Positions 1 through 8,611 of a stretch of DNA of 40,917 nt are shown piece by piece. The DNA is from Chloroflexota bacterium (lineage in GTDB: Bacteria > Chloroflexota > Anaerolineae > B4-G1). Position 1 is the first letter of the stretch; each line of letters opens with the position of its first letter. Where the stretch lies: positions 1 through 40,917 of the forward strand of contig JAAEPW010000159.1 of the NCBI GenBank assembly GCA_024232355.1. The letters run 5' to 3'. Under the pieces are notes generated by a model. The model saw only the letters and a list, made by a program, of their open reading frames with translations. It ran no database searches and was not told the origin of the DNA. The position numbers were made by a program, and so were the translations under genes.

Positions 1-462
1 TGGCTGGCGATCCAGAATCTTGCGCACACTTCTATGACTCAGGGAATAGATGCCCCGACGCTTCAATTCGGCACTGATTCGATGTTGTCCCCATCCATAT
101 TTCAATCGAAACAGCACCACCAACCCTTGGATGTGCAACGGTATCTGCCAATGAATCGTTTTAGGCCGCTTCGACTTTGGAACCAACGCTTTCAGGCCTC
201 CTGTCCGATACAGACGATCCCAGCGGCGCAGCGTGCTGGGTGATGTTTTGTGCTTCCACGCCGCTTCCTCTGCCGCTTCTCGCTCTGTGGGCATCACCTG
301 CTTCAAGTGCCGATAGTCACTCACTGCCTGACGCCGTTCTACTGCCACTTCTCTTGGCGTTGCCTTGTGAGACTCTCGCCGCTGTTTGCTCCGCTCCAGG
401 TCTGCTTGTCGGCGTGCTGCCAACGTCTTGAACCGCGACGTTTTCGGTACTCGCTTGGCCAT
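1..462 (-). CDS. IS transposase/integrase, N-terminal part (runs off the left edge)
   Basis: An open frame of 154 codons starts at ATG 462 and has no stop before base 1, so the 3' part lies outside the window. The start is preceded by an AGGAG box five to six bases upstream. The protein is very basic. Residues 50-100 look like a helix-turn-helix (AAEEAAWKHKTSPSTLRRWD) followed by a GGLKALVPKSKRP segment, and residues 115-150 by YGWGQHRISAELKRRGIYSL, the linker typical of IS481/IS3-type DDE recombinases just before the catalytic rve domain. The DDE residues themselves would lie beyond the edge. By family knowledge it binds the IS ends and carries out transposition. The exact IS family is not certain; it could also be an IS630-like or phage-type integrase. 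Whether the full gene is intact cannot be seen. Confidence 0.72.
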   Translation of the reverse strand, partial: MAKRVPKTSRFKTLAARRQADLERSKQRRESHKATPREVAVERRQAVSDYRHLKQVMPTEREAAEEAAWKHKTSPSTLRRWDRLYRTGGLKALVPKSKRPKTIHWQIPLHIQGLVVLFRLKYGWGQHRISAELKRRGIYSLSHRSVRKILDRQP

Positions 463-615
463 TCGTTCTCCTTTCCTGTCTCCAGTGGAGGACATTCTTC
501 TCGTTCCTCCTATTATGCCACACAAGAGAACTTGAGGCCACTCCTGAGCTCGACTTATTTAGATGTTAACGATCTTTCGTTTCAATCATTTTCTCAAATG
601 TCAGGTTACTCAACA
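1..615 (-). mobile_element. 5' portion of an insertion sequence with a probable outer end at about 615
   Basis: The transposase frame (1-462) reads leftwards. About 150 bases upstream of its start, the minus strand reads TGTTGAGTAACCTGACATTT from base 615 inward, which begins with TGT as many IS481/IS3-type terminal repeats do. Immediately outside this point the sequence (616-673) matches a dispersed repeat that also occurs at 40777-40834. The two copies stop matching at the presumed IS end, which supports an insertion at this position. The other IS end and any target duplication lie outside the window. Confidence 0.5.
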
Positions 616-673
616 CCTTACGCGCTATGGAAAGCGCGGCTACATCGTAATCCCATTCAACTGAACCAGTGCC
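616..673 (-). repeat. Dispersed palindromic repeat, family A, copy 1 (interrupted by the IS)
   Basis: Read on the minus strand this 58-base segment matches 40777-40834 on the plus strand with only two differences by eye. Its core is GTAGCCGCGCTTTCCATAGC, also found at 35481-35524. The segment contains the outer sequence CTGGTTCAGTTGAATGGGAT. It is non-coding, and the second half of the palindrome seen in the other copies is missing because the presumed IS begins here. Confidence 0.8.
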
Positions 674-737
674 CACAAAACTAGATCAAAACATCGGGCA
701 CGCACCAACACTACCGACCACAATCCGCAAAGTTGTG

Positions 738-743
738 TATAAT
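738..743 (+). promoter_or_regulatory. Possible -10 box upstream of the GlmS-type gene
   Basis: A perfect TATAAT lies 120 bases before the chosen start at 863, in an otherwise empty region. The region 17 bases upstream (about 715-720) has no good TTGACA match, so the promoter is only a candidate. The stretch 674-862 holds no gene that I can support and no glmS-ribozyme-like fold that I recognise. Confidence 0.35.
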
Positions 744-862
744 GCCAGTTGACAATACTGGTTACCTGGAAAGACCAACAGCAAACCAATAGTCATCTAC
801 CCGCTCTGGGTACGTCCAGTACAAGTCTAACTCGCAATCTTTTCAAACAAAATAGGAGAAAT

Positions 863-2653
863 ATGTGTGGTATTTTTGGCATCGTTGTAGAACAGGAACG
901 ACTTTTAGGTGATATCCTGACCGAGGCCGGGCAGCGGCTTTCATACCGTGGATACGACTCGGTGGGCTGCGCCACGATACACGAGGACGGCACCATCGAC
1001 CTGCGCAAGGATATGGGCAAAGTGGACGAGGTAGCAAATCGGCTCAGGTTCGCCGAGATGGCTGGAAAACGGGGGATCACCCAACTGCGCTGGGCTACCT
1101 TTGGCAAGCCTTCGCAAGTCAACGCGCAACCCCACCTAGACTCGGATGGCGATCTGGTAGGAGCGCACAATGGAAACGTGGTGAACAATGTGGAACTGCG
1201 GGAGGCGTTCATCGCCGAAGGAATGATAGTGCGCTCGACCAACGATGGCGAGTCTTGCGTGCACGCCGTGGAGCGGTACGTGAACCAGGGACACGATATG
1301 GTCGAGGCAATCCGCCGCGCCTACGATGACCTGCAGGGAGATTATGCCTTTGTCATTGGCAAAGTGGGTGAGGACCGGCTGTACGCTATGAAAAAAGGCT
1401 CCGGCTTGGTTGTGGGCCTGGCCGAGGATGCAACTTGCGTCTCCTCAGACCTGCCCTCTGTACTGCCGATCACCCGGCGCGTCCTGCGAGTGCAGGATGA
1501 TGAGATCGTGACCCTGTGGCACAACCGGGCAGAACTGCGGCGAGTCGATGATGGGAGCGTGATTGAGCGGGAGGTAGAAGAGATCACAGAGAGCATGGAG
1601 GTCGCGGAAAAGGGCGGCTACCCGCACTTTATGCTCAAAGAAATCCACGAGCAATCGCAGGTGGCACGGGAATTGCTTCACCTTTTGGATGCCTCGTCCC
1701 ATATTGAACCGATGATCGAACGAATGGCGTCGGCGCGGCATCTGTACCTGGTCGGCTGTGGGACCAGCTACCACGCCTGCATGTTGGGATCCGTTTACCT
1801 CGCTCGATTGGCCGGGCGGCCCGCTATGCCGATTCTGGCTCCGCAGTTCATTGCCCAGTACGGTCCGGCACTGGGGCCGGAGGATGTGGGCGTGTTCGTC
1901 AGCCAGAGCGGGGAAACCAAGGACGTGCTGAACGCGATAAAAGTGGCACGAGAGCGGGAAACCGAGATTCTAGGGTTGGTCAATGTACTCGGCTCGACGT
2001 TGATGAACGAGAGCCTCTACTATCTTCCATTGGCCTGCGGCTATGAGATCAGTGTCCCGGCGACCAAGACATTTATGAACCAGGCCATTGCATTCTTGTA
2101 CCTGGCCCTGCGGATGGGCGGGCACCCCACCGATGAATTGGCACGATTGCCCGATCTATTCGAAGAGACGATAGCGGCGGTAGAGCCGCAGATTGCAAAG
2201 CTGGAACTGGCGCTGGTGGATCAGGATGATATGTACTGTTTGGGTTATGGAATGACGTACCCGATCGCACTGGAGGGAGCGCTCAAGCTGAAAGAGATCA
2301 CCTACGCCCACTGCGAGGGGATGCTGTCGACCGAGTTCAAGCACGGGCCGCTTTCGGCGGTGTATGAGGGGTATCCGGTGATCTTTGTGGCGGGACCAAA
2401 GGACGTGCCACTACTGGTGAGCGGAATCAACGAGACGACGTGCCGGGGGGCGCGAGCGATTGCCATCGGCGAAGAGGATCCTCGGCTGAGGGGCAACGCC
2501 CACGATCTAATCACACTCCCCAAGGTCAACCCGATCCTCAACCCGCTGCTGGCGACGTTGCCATTGCAATTGCTGTCCTACCGACTCAGCGTGGCGCGGG
2601 GGTACGATCCTGATTTCCCACGCAATCTGAGCAAGACGCTGACGGTGGATTAG
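863..2653 (+). CDS. glmS: Glutamine-fructose-6-phosphate aminotransferase (isomerizing), GlmS type
   Basis: This 596-residue protein makes glucosamine-6-phosphate from fructose-6-phosphate and glutamine in the cytoplasm, the first step to UDP-GlcNAc. The start is fixed by MCGIFGIV, because Cys2 must become the N-terminal nucleophile, and by an AGGAG box at 854-858; an upstream in-frame ATG at 749 has no support. The N-terminal Ntn glutaminase domain holds RGYDS, RWATFG (76-81) and AHNGN. Two SIS sugar-isomerase domains follow, with GCGTSYHA and SQSGETKD, then ALEGALKLKE, STEFKHGPLS and the typical end RNLSKTLTVD. Length is close to the usual ~608. Two positions that are His in the E. coli enzyme (77 and 86) read Phe80 and Gln89 here. 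The active-site parts of the isomerase half look complete. It is followed by a membrane-protein gene after 31 bases. Confidence 0.93.
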   Translation: MCGIFGIVVEQERLLGDILTEAGQRLSYRGYDSVGCATIHEDGTIDLRKDMGKVDEVANRLRFAEMAGKRGITQLRWATFGKPSQVNAQPHLDSDGDLVGAHNGNVVNNVELREAFIAEGMIVRSTNDGESCVHAVERYVNQGHDMVEAIRRAYDDLQGDYAFVIGKVGEDRLYAMKKGSGLVVGLAEDATCVSSDLPSVLPITRRVLRVQDDEIVTLWHNRAELRRVDDGSVIEREVEEITESMEVAEKGGYPHFMLKEIHEQSQVARELLHLLDASSHIEPMIERMASARHLYLVGCGTSYHACMLGSVYLARLAGRPAMPILAPQFIAQYGPALGPEDVGVFVSQSGETKDVLNAIKVARERETEILGLVNVLGSTLMNESLYYLPLACGYEISVPATKTFMNQAIAFLYLALRMGGHPTDELARLPDLFEETIAAVEPQIAKLELALVDQDDMYCLGYGMTYPIALEGALKLKEITYAHCEGMLSTEFKHGPLSAVYEGYPVIFVAGPKDVPLLVSGINETTCRGARAIAIGEEDPRLRGNAHDLITLPKVNPILNPLLATLPLQLLSYRLSVARGYDPDFPRNLSKTLTVD

Positions 2654-2684
2654 GAATCTGTATTTTGCTCCAGGAGAAAAAGTA

Positions 2685-3287
2685 TTGTCTTCAATTGTCG
2701 GACATGCCCTCACAGGTGCAGGGATTTTCGCCATATCCAAGAAAACAAAGAAAATAACTGTTTCATCTGCGATCTGGGGGCTATGGCTGATATTCATTGC
2801 AATAGCCCCCGATCTGGACTATGTAATTCCAGCCTTGAATCGCAATCTATATGACGACTTGCGAATTACACATTCAATTACGGGCAGTCTTGTTCTCCCA
2901 ATTTTGACGATCATTTTTCTTTCAATAGCGGGCTATAGGCAAAGCCAATTGCTTGGCAAAAGCACTCAAGTATGTATAGCCGGATTATCACATATCATAC
3001 TTGATTTGTTGGTAGGTGTGATTGCCAATCCGTTGCTGTGGCCCTTTACGAAGCAAACTTTCAAGTTGCCCTTTGGGCTATTGCCCAGCGCACCGGGCTA
3101 TTACCTCACCAATTACTATATGTATCGCAATTTGCTGATAGAGATAGGCATCTTTGTGCCATTGTACACGAGTATTTATTTAATTCGGAGAACGAGTTTC
3201 GCCAAGTATCAGCAAGCGGGGATGATTGCACTGCTTTGGTGTTGTTCGGCAGGGTTTATGTATTGGGCGTATGGTCTAGCCAGATAG
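2685..3287 (+). CDS. YdjM-like membrane-bound metal-dependent hydrolase
   Basis: A 200-residue protein with about four to five hydrophobic segments, so an inner-membrane protein. It carries the pattern of the YdjM/DUF457 family: GHALTG at the N-terminus, APDLDYV near residue 44, RITHSITGSL near 60 and GLSHIILDLL near 103. The His and Asp residues of these motifs are thought to bind a metal. The start is a TTG at 2685 with CAGGAG eight bases upstream; no ATG fits. It lies 31 bases behind the GlmS gene on the same strand and may be co-transcribed. Substrate and role are unknown for the family. It converges with ada; the 120 bases between them show no clear terminator. Confidence 0.72.
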   Translation: MSSIVGHALTGAGIFAISKKTKKITVSSAIWGLWLIFIAIAPDLDYVIPALNRNLYDDLRITHSITGSLVLPILTIIFLSIAGYRQSQLLGKSTQVCIAGLSHIILDLLVGVIANPLLWPFTKQTFKLPFGLLPSAPGYYLTNYYMYRNLLIEIGIFVPLYTSIYLIRRTSFAKYQQAGMIALLWCCSAGFMYWAYGLAR

Positions 3288-3407
3288 CTAGGGCAATTGC
3301 ACTTATTTTCAGATTCGCTCGGGATGGCTCCCAGCCTCCGTCTCGGGGGCGTATTAGGGATGAAATCGCTTTGTTTGAAGTGGATTAGGCGCGAGGGCAA
3401 ACAAGTA

Positions 3408-4472
3408 TCACTGTTCATTTGATTCTCTCTCAAGAATCGTTCGTTTGCGTTCAATGCCCCACCGATACCCACCCAACCCGCCATCACTGCGCACCACACG
3501 ATGACACGGGATAGCAACGGCAATGTTATTTGAACCACATGCCTGCGCGACAGCTCGCGCCGCTTTTGGATTGCCGATCTGGTCCGCTATATCTCCATAA
3601 CTGACGGTAGTGCCAGCCGGGATATCTTGCAAAGCGGTCCACACGCGCCGCTGAAAGGCGGTGCCTTGAATATCCAATGGAAGCCCCAACCCCTGTTCAG
3701 GTTTTTCCAAAAAGCCCAACACTTGGACTACAAGTTCTTGAAAATTCGGGTCGTTGGCCTGCAACTCGGCTTGGGGAAAACTGGTCTTTAGACGCGCGCG
3801 CAGGGCTTCTGGTGCATCGCCAAATTCAATCCTGCAAATGCCTCGGTCGGTAGCGGCCACCAGCACCCAGCCCAAATAGGACTGCACAACGGTATAGCAG
3901 ATAGACACACCTTGCCCACCACTACGGTATTCCTTTGGTTTCATACCCAAGGATGATGTAGATGTCTCATAAAAGCGGCTGCTTGACTCAAACCCGGCAT
4001 TATAGATCGCGTCTGTCACAGTTGCCCCTTCTTCCAGTTGAGCGCGCACCCGGTCCAGACGTTTTTCGGCCGCATACTGCTTGGGCGTCACGCCCACGAT
4101 GCGTTTGAACAGTCGATGGAAATAGGACTGGCTCAACCCGACGGCATCGGCCAGTTGCTGCAAAGTAGGCACCTGTTCCGCTTCCTCGATGATCTGGCAA
4201 GCGTGCATAATCATCTTGACCGACTCATCCACCTCATCGGATGATTGTGGGGTGCAGCGTTTGCACGGTCGAAAGCCGGCCTGTTCAGCCGCATGCCAGG
4301 TTTCGAAAAACTCTACATTCTCCCGTTTGGGTCGTCGTGAAGGACACACCGGGCGACAATAAATACCCGTAGTCGAAACGCCGTATACAAAAAATCCATT
4401 AGCTTGGGGGGATCGTTGCTCCACTGCCTCCCAGCGCATCAGTTCAGTTGAAAATGATAAAGTATGTTTCAT
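3408..4472 (-). CDS. ada: Ada: methylphosphotriester-sensing activator and O6-methylguanine-DNA methyltransferase
   Basis: Bifunctional response protein for DNA alkylation damage. Numbering from the ATG at 4475, the N-terminal Ada zinc domain has C40, C44, C71 and C74 in GIYCRPVC and CKRC; the first accepts methyl from phosphotriesters and switches the protein to an activator. An AraC-type helix-turn-helix covers about 85-185 (LADAVGLSQSYFHRLFKRI). The C-terminal suicide methyltransferase domain has the PCHRVV motif with acceptor Cys324 and GGYRWGIERK. Full length (355 from the first ATG) equals the E. coli family. Two tandem ATGs occur; the second (4472) is better spaced from the AGAGG box. 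It lies 37 bases downstream of the EamA permease gene and is probably co-transcribed with it. Confidence 0.94.
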   Translation of the reverse strand: MKHTLSFSTELMRWEAVEQRSPQANGFFVYGVSTTGIYCRPVCPSRRPKRENVEFFETWHAAEQAGFRPCKRCTPQSSDEVDESVKMIMHACQIIEEAEQVPTLQQLADAVGLSQSYFHRLFKRIVGVTPKQYAAEKRLDRVRAQLEEGATVTDAIYNAGFESSSRFYETSTSSLGMKPKEYRSGGQGVSICYTVVQSYLGWVLVAATDRGICRIEFGDAPEALRARLKTSFPQAELQANDPNFQELVVQVLGFLEKPEQGLGLPLDIQGTAFQRRVWTALQDIPAGTTVSYGDIADQIGNPKAARAVAQACGSNNIAVAIPCHRVVRSDGGLGGYRWGIERKRTILERESNEQ

Positions 4473-4511
4473 CATACACCTCTAAAATGTTCTGTCATTG
4501 GTTAAACGTTG

Positions 4512-5450
4512 TCAGGACATTCTCTGGAAAGAGAATCGCGCCCGCACTATTCGTAGCAGGCGACCATCCATTGTCACCAACCCCAACCCGATCAATCCCA
4601 TACCCACAAGCACGCGTGGATTCAGTTGCTCACCGAGAAAAGTCGTTCCCAGGATTAGGGCACTCGCAGGAATGAGAAATGTGACCAATAATAAATTGGT
4701 CGCACCGGCGGTAGACAGCAAGCGAAAGTAAATGACATAGGCCACAGCAGTGCTGAGCAGAGCCAACGCCAACAACGCTCCCCACGTTTTCAGAGTTGGC
4801 ATCGGCAACAGCCAGGGGCGGTCTACAAATAGCGTCACGGGGATCACCATCAACGTGGTACAAGTCAGCTGTCCCGCTGCGGTCACTATCGGAGAGATTC
4901 CCTTGAAACGTTTGCCATAGATACCGGCAAAAGCATACGAAATCGCTGCTCCAACCACAGCCAGTTGCGCCAGCACATTTAGCCCCAGTCCCATCAACAC
5001 GTCTGGGCCAATCACCACCACCACGCCCACCAGTCCAAATATGACGCCGCTCAATCGGTTGGGTGTAAGGCGTTCATCTGCGGTGAAAAAGTGGGCCAGT
5101 ACAACTGTCCACAAAGGAGTAGTGGCGTTGAGGATGGATGCTAACGCGCTGGGAATTTGAGTTTGCCCCCAAAAGATCAAGCTGAAAGGAAAGAAATTGT
5201 TCAGCAATCCCATTACGAGAAAGAATCCCCACAATTTCGGAGAAGCTGGCATCCGCTGCCCCGTTGCCCGAACCATCACATTGAGCACGACAGCAGCAAC
5301 GCTGACCCGCCCAAGCACAAGCGTAAACGGAGCAAGCTCTGCCAAAGCCACCTTGCTAAAGAAAAATGAGCCACCCCACAACACAGACAAGACAACCAAT
5401 AAAAACCATTCCACCGACCCCATCGTTTTGACATTCGCTGAAGAACGCAT
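4512..5450 (-). CDS. EamA-family (DMT superfamily) permease
   Basis: A 312-residue inner-membrane protein with ten predicted hydrophobic helices, the arrangement of the drug/metabolite transporter superfamily. It shows two EamA halves, the first beginning LLVVLSVLWGGSFFFSKVAL, the second around residues 160-300 with AISYAFAGIYGKR and NLLLVTFLIPASALILG. Members export amino acids, purines or other metabolites; the substrate here is not predictable. The ATG at 5450 is preceded by AGGAGG with good spacing. It is the first gene of a two-gene unit with ada, behind a candidate promoter at 5479-5484. Confidence 0.85.
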   Translation of the reverse strand: MRSSANVKTMGSVEWFLLVVLSVLWGGSFFFSKVALAELAPFTLVLGRVSVAAVVLNVMVRATGQRMPASPKLWGFFLVMGLLNNFFPFSLIFWGQTQIPSALASILNATTPLWTVVLAHFFTADERLTPNRLSGVIFGLVGVVVVIGPDVLMGLGLNVLAQLAVVGAAISYAFAGIYGKRFKGISPIVTAAGQLTCTTLMVIPVTLFVDRPWLLPMPTLKTWGALLALALLSTAVAYVIYFRLLSTAGATNLLLVTFLIPASALILGTTFLGEQLNPRVLVGMGLIGLGLVTMDGRLLRIVRARFSFQRMS

Positions 5451-5478
5451 ACAAACCTCCTAATTGAAATTTACACTC

Positions 5479-5484
5479 ATTATA
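5479..5484 (-). promoter_or_regulatory. Candidate -10 box for the EamA-ada unit
   Basis: On the minus strand a perfect TATAAT lies 29 bases before the EamA start codon and just upstream of its AGGAGG box, giving a short leader of about 20 bases. The -35 region is T-rich but not a clear TTGACA. No recognisable Ada box was found. Confidence 0.42.
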
Positions 5485-5919
5485 AGGCTTGTGCGCCCCA
5501 AAAAGCTATCCGTTTCTTGCTCTCTAATTCCGAACAAACATCTGTTGAGCTGAACCTGTCATAGTCGAAAAATATGTCCATTCTGATACAGATATCATCA
5601 ATAAGCGTTACTGCTCAGCCAATGCTCCTAGTCCCCGTCCCGGGGACGGCTTGTGCGGTAAATAATTGCTCAAAATGTGACACTTTTGCCAGAACAGCCC
5701 TCGGGGCGAGGGCTACGAGCCTAAAACATCCAATTTTGCAGCAGCCTGAGTAGTAACCAATAAGCTTGGAGCAGAACTTGTTATTTGATCAGCGGTTTGG
5801 GAAGGGATGAAATTGACCCTTTGCGCACAACTTGAGAACCCAGTTGTGCCTCCAAAGCAACAATTTTCACCCATATTCAGAGGACCTTGGGATAGAACTT
5901 TGTTTTCGCACCCCGCAGG
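5485..5919. other. Non-coding gap with two GC-rich hairpins
   Basis: This 435-base stretch between the zinc dehydrogenase and the EamA unit has no gene I can support. It holds two compact palindromes: GTCCCC/GGGGAC at 5631-5647 and a perfect 8-bp hairpin AGCCCTCG-GGG-CGAGGGCT at 5696-5714. Neither is followed by a T-run, so they look more like small palindromic repeats than intrinsic terminators. Confidence 0.6.
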
Positions 5920-6960
5920 TTATGGAGTCACAATCACCCGGTACGTATCAGGTCGCAGCGCTGTCTGTAGCGCCTCCTCCAACCTTTCGAGAGGCAGCAC
6001 TGCCGAGATGAGTGGCTTGAGATCGACCGCCCCTTCAGAAATCATCCCTACAGCCTGACGCGCATCATTTCTGTTCTGGCTCATCGTACCGGAAAGCACG
6101 ATCTCTTTGCCGTGGAAAAGATTGGGGTCCACCGAAATCTTGGTGCCACGCGGGTGAACACTGGAAAAGACGTGCACGCGCCCTCCCTTGGTCACAGCCT
6201 CGATCGCTTGCTCTGCCGCCGCTGCAACGCTGACCGCGCAAAAGATCACGTCCGCGCCACGCCCGCCGGTAAAGTCTCTGACTCGTTCCACGAAAGAATC
6301 GTGATTAGAGTCTATGATCGCGTCGGCACCCATCTGTTGAGCGAACGCGGCCCGGTCAGAGTCGATCTCACTGACGATCACCCGTGCCCCGACTTGCTTG
6401 AGCAGCATCACGTGTAAAAGTCCCATAATGCCCGCGCCCACCACCACGGCGACGTCGGTTCGCTCAACCCGCGATTTGCGCACGCTGCGGAGCACGCAGG
6501 CCAAAGGCTCGGAGAGGCAAATCTCTTCGAACGAGGCCTTGCTGCTGGCCCGGTATAGCTGATAGTCCTCGATTAGCACGTACTCTGACAACCCAGCCGG
6601 CCCGATCACGTCGCTGTCGCGGAAACGCTTGCGCGCATTGTCACAGATATTGTCCATCCCGCGCTGGCATGGCTCGCAATAGCCGCAACGGGTCCGCGTC
6701 AAAGCAGCCACCCGGTCGCCGATTTGCACACCAGCATAGACCTGGTCACCAAATTTGACCAATTCGCCCGCTACCTCGTGCCCACTGGCAAGGGGATAAA
6801 AAGACTCTTCACCAGTGTACGAGCGTTGTTCCCACGTACATAATGCGCACGCTTTCACTTTTACCAATGCTTGGCGAGGGCCAGGTTCTGGGATAGGCAA
6901 CTCGTCAAAGCGAATCTGCCGGGGGCCGACGAACACCGCTCGCTTGTACGTCTCTGTCAT
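5920..6960 (-). CDS. Zinc-dependent medium-chain alcohol/polyol dehydrogenase
   Basis: A 346-residue MDR-superfamily oxidoreductase that would oxidise a sugar, polyol or amino alcohol with NAD(P). Catalytic zinc ligands are C41, H61 and E62 (ASGHE); the structural zinc lobe has C92, C95, C98 and C106. The nucleotide fold is marked by VVVGAGIMG. It resembles threonine dehydrogenase and sorbitol dehydrogenase; the substrate is not resolved. An in-frame ATG at 6981 precedes the AAGGAG box, so the true start is one of the tandem ATGs at 6963 or 6960; 6960 has the better spacing. It lies 99 bases downstream of a DhnA-type aldolase gene on the same strand, which suggests a joint sugar-degrading role. 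Confidence 0.88.
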   Translation of the reverse strand: MTETYKRAVFVGPRQIRFDELPIPEPGPRQALVKVKACALCTWEQRSYTGEESFYPLASGHEVAGELVKFGDQVYAGVQIGDRVAALTRTRCGYCEPCQRGMDNICDNARKRFRDSDVIGPAGLSEYVLIEDYQLYRASSKASFEEICLSEPLACVLRSVRKSRVERTDVAVVVGAGIMGLLHVMLLKQVGARVIVSEIDSDRAAFAQQMGADAIIDSNHDSFVERVRDFTGGRGADVIFCAVSVAAAAEQAIEAVTKGGRVHVFSSVHPRGTKISVDPNLFHGKEIVLSGTMSQNRNDARQAVGMISEGAVDLKPLISAVLPLERLEEALQTALRPDTYRVIVTP

Positions 6961-7059
6961 CATTGACTCCTTATGGGGCATTCAAAAATAACTTTGTTTT
7001 GATACGTATTTTCCGAGTGAAATCGGATAAAAAGTGCGACGTTGTTTCTAAACAACGCC

Positions 7060-7854
7060 TTATTTGAGATATTCTAGCGCATTGTCCACCGTTGCGCCAT
7101 CGTGAATAATGGCAGCGATAGCAGCCGTCAGCTTGTCCGGTTCGGGGAAGCGATAGATGTTCCGCCCCATCGCGACCCCACTGGCACCGGCTTGCATCGC
7201 GCCGTGGATACCGTTCAGCAAATCGCGAGGTTCTTTGGATTTACCTCCCCCCAGCACGACGATGGGCACGGGCACCTGCTCGACGATGCAACGAAAACTC
7301 TCCACGACGCCGGTATAGGTGGTCTTGATAAAATCTACCCCCAGCTCGGCACCGATGCGACACGCGTGGCCGATGTTTTCCGGCGTCCACCACTCGGCGG
7401 GATTCTCGAACCCCGCTGGCAACATCTCGGCCATCACGGGCACGTTCCACTCGACACACTGCCCAACCAGTTCGGACAGGTACGGCAATGTCACGGCCTC
7501 AAACTGGGAACCCGGAAAGCCCATGCATCCCACAGCATCGGCACCGACGCGCAGTGCGTCGTAGACATTGTATACCAATTGCATCGGGCCGCGCTTTTGG
7601 GCCAGCAGTGAAGTCCCTCCGTCCACGCGCAGAACAACGCCCATACCGCCGATATCCTCGGCGAAACGTGTGCAAACGCCATACGTGCTAAGGATAGCGT
7701 CGGCCCCACCGGCACGCACCTGGCAAATGACCTCGCCTGGTTTTTCCAGACCCTCTATGTTGCCAAACACAGCAGCGTGATCCATCGCGACGATGAGGGC
7801 CTTGCCGTCATCACGAAAGATGTGATGCCAACGATGTGTTTTCGACGTAGCCAT
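7060..7854 (-). CDS. DhnA/LsrF-type class I aldolase
   Basis: A 264-residue cytoplasmic TIM-barrel aldolase of the DeoC/FbaB-LsrF family. VAMDH near residue 25 and the Schiff-base lysine K177 in DFIKTTYTG are the family signature; GGGKSKE (202-208) and MGRNIYR (229-235) form the phosphate-binding end of the barrel. Related enzymes include archaeal fructose-bisphosphate aldolase, LsrF and the MJ0400-type synthase, so the substrate is open. The ATG is preceded by AAGGAG seven bases away. The zinc dehydrogenase follows 99 bases downstream, so the two may act on the same sugar phosphate or its product. Confidence 0.87.
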   Translation of the reverse strand: MATSKTHRWHHIFRDDGKALIVAMDHAAVFGNIEGLEKPGEVICQVRAGGADAILSTYGVCTRFAEDIGGMGVVLRVDGGTSLLAQKRGPMQLVYNVYDALRVGADAVGCMGFPGSQFEAVTLPYLSELVGQCVEWNVPVMAEMLPAGFENPAEWWTPENIGHACRIGAELGVDFIKTTYTGVVESFRCIVEQVPVPIVVLGGGKSKEPRDLLNGIHGAMQAGASGVAMGRNIYRFPEPDKLTAAIAAIIHDGATVDNALEYLK

Positions 7855-7931
7855 AGGTTTTCTCCTTTATCAGTTCAGATCTGCCAACCTCCGACCTGTG
7901 ACAAATCTGCTTCATTCGACATATTCCCTAG

Positions 7932-8543
7932 CTAACACTCCTCTATCCCCTGTCTGCTTTCACGTTTCTTTGCACTTTTCTGTAGAGCATATCCACCTGC
8001 GCAAGCCAAGAGCAAAACAAAAACTACAATCAATGTGTAAGCTACTTGTCCACCAACTTCTGTCCCAATATCTCCGCTTGTCCAATAACTGCTCCAATCT
8101 GTCCAAAAGTACCGTAGGAAATCTCCCTCGCTGCCTCGTGGATGCTTTGGATAATTGGCCCATCGAATGATCTCTATCAGAAGTGCCCCCAGCAACGTAA
8201 ACATCATCGCTCCTATGCTAAGCGCAAATGCCCGTCTTGGAGATCGATCGCATCCCTGTAGCTTGTGATAGACAAACCAACCAGATCCCAAAAACAGAGC
8301 AAACGCTATTGGCATTCTGAAGAAAACCAACCCCCAACTATTAGCGGCGGCATTGACACCAATATCATAGAAAGCATAATATCTACTGACAAGACTGATG
8401 TAAAAAACACATAGTCCCATCGCTATGGACAGCAGAATCAAATAGCCTAGAACCGAGATGATGTTTCGTGTTGTTTTCTGCAGTACCCTTACCCTCGTCA
8501 CACCACTACTCTGCACTTGCCATAGACTCCCTGCGGCTAACAA
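7932..8543 (-). CDS. Hypothetical membrane protein
   Basis: I do not recognise a family. The frame encodes up to 203 residues with four hydrophobic segments (about 29-51, 70-88, 105-125 and 168-187) and a basic, Cys-ending tail, so it is probably an inner-membrane protein. The only start at the 5' end is a TTG at 8543 without a good ribosome site; a GTG at 8501 is an alternative, so the N-terminus is uncertain. It sits between the DppC-like gene (68 bases upstream) and the aldolase gene (77 bases downstream) on the same strand. Nothing in the sequence connects it to either. Confidence 0.5.
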   Translation of the reverse strand: MLAAGSLWQVQSSGVTRVRVLQKTTRNIISVLGYLILLSIAMGLCVFYISLVSRYYAFYDIGVNAAANSWGLVFFRMPIAFALFLGSGWFVYHKLQGCDRSPRRAFALSIGAMMFTLLGALLIEIIRWANYPKHPRGSEGDFLRYFWTDWSSYWTSGDIGTEVGGQVAYTLIVVFVLLLACAGGYALQKSAKKRESRQGIEEC

Positions 8544-8611
8544 TATTTTTCACTCAAAAGTGTCTCATAAAACCTGACAAGTCTGGTTCTTATCCCCTAA
8601 TTTGATGATAT

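Noticed and set aside
674..862. glmS ribozyme or other riboswitch before the GlmS-type gene
   Set aside because: I could not recognise the conserved core or a terminator-like switch; only a possible -10 box is visible.
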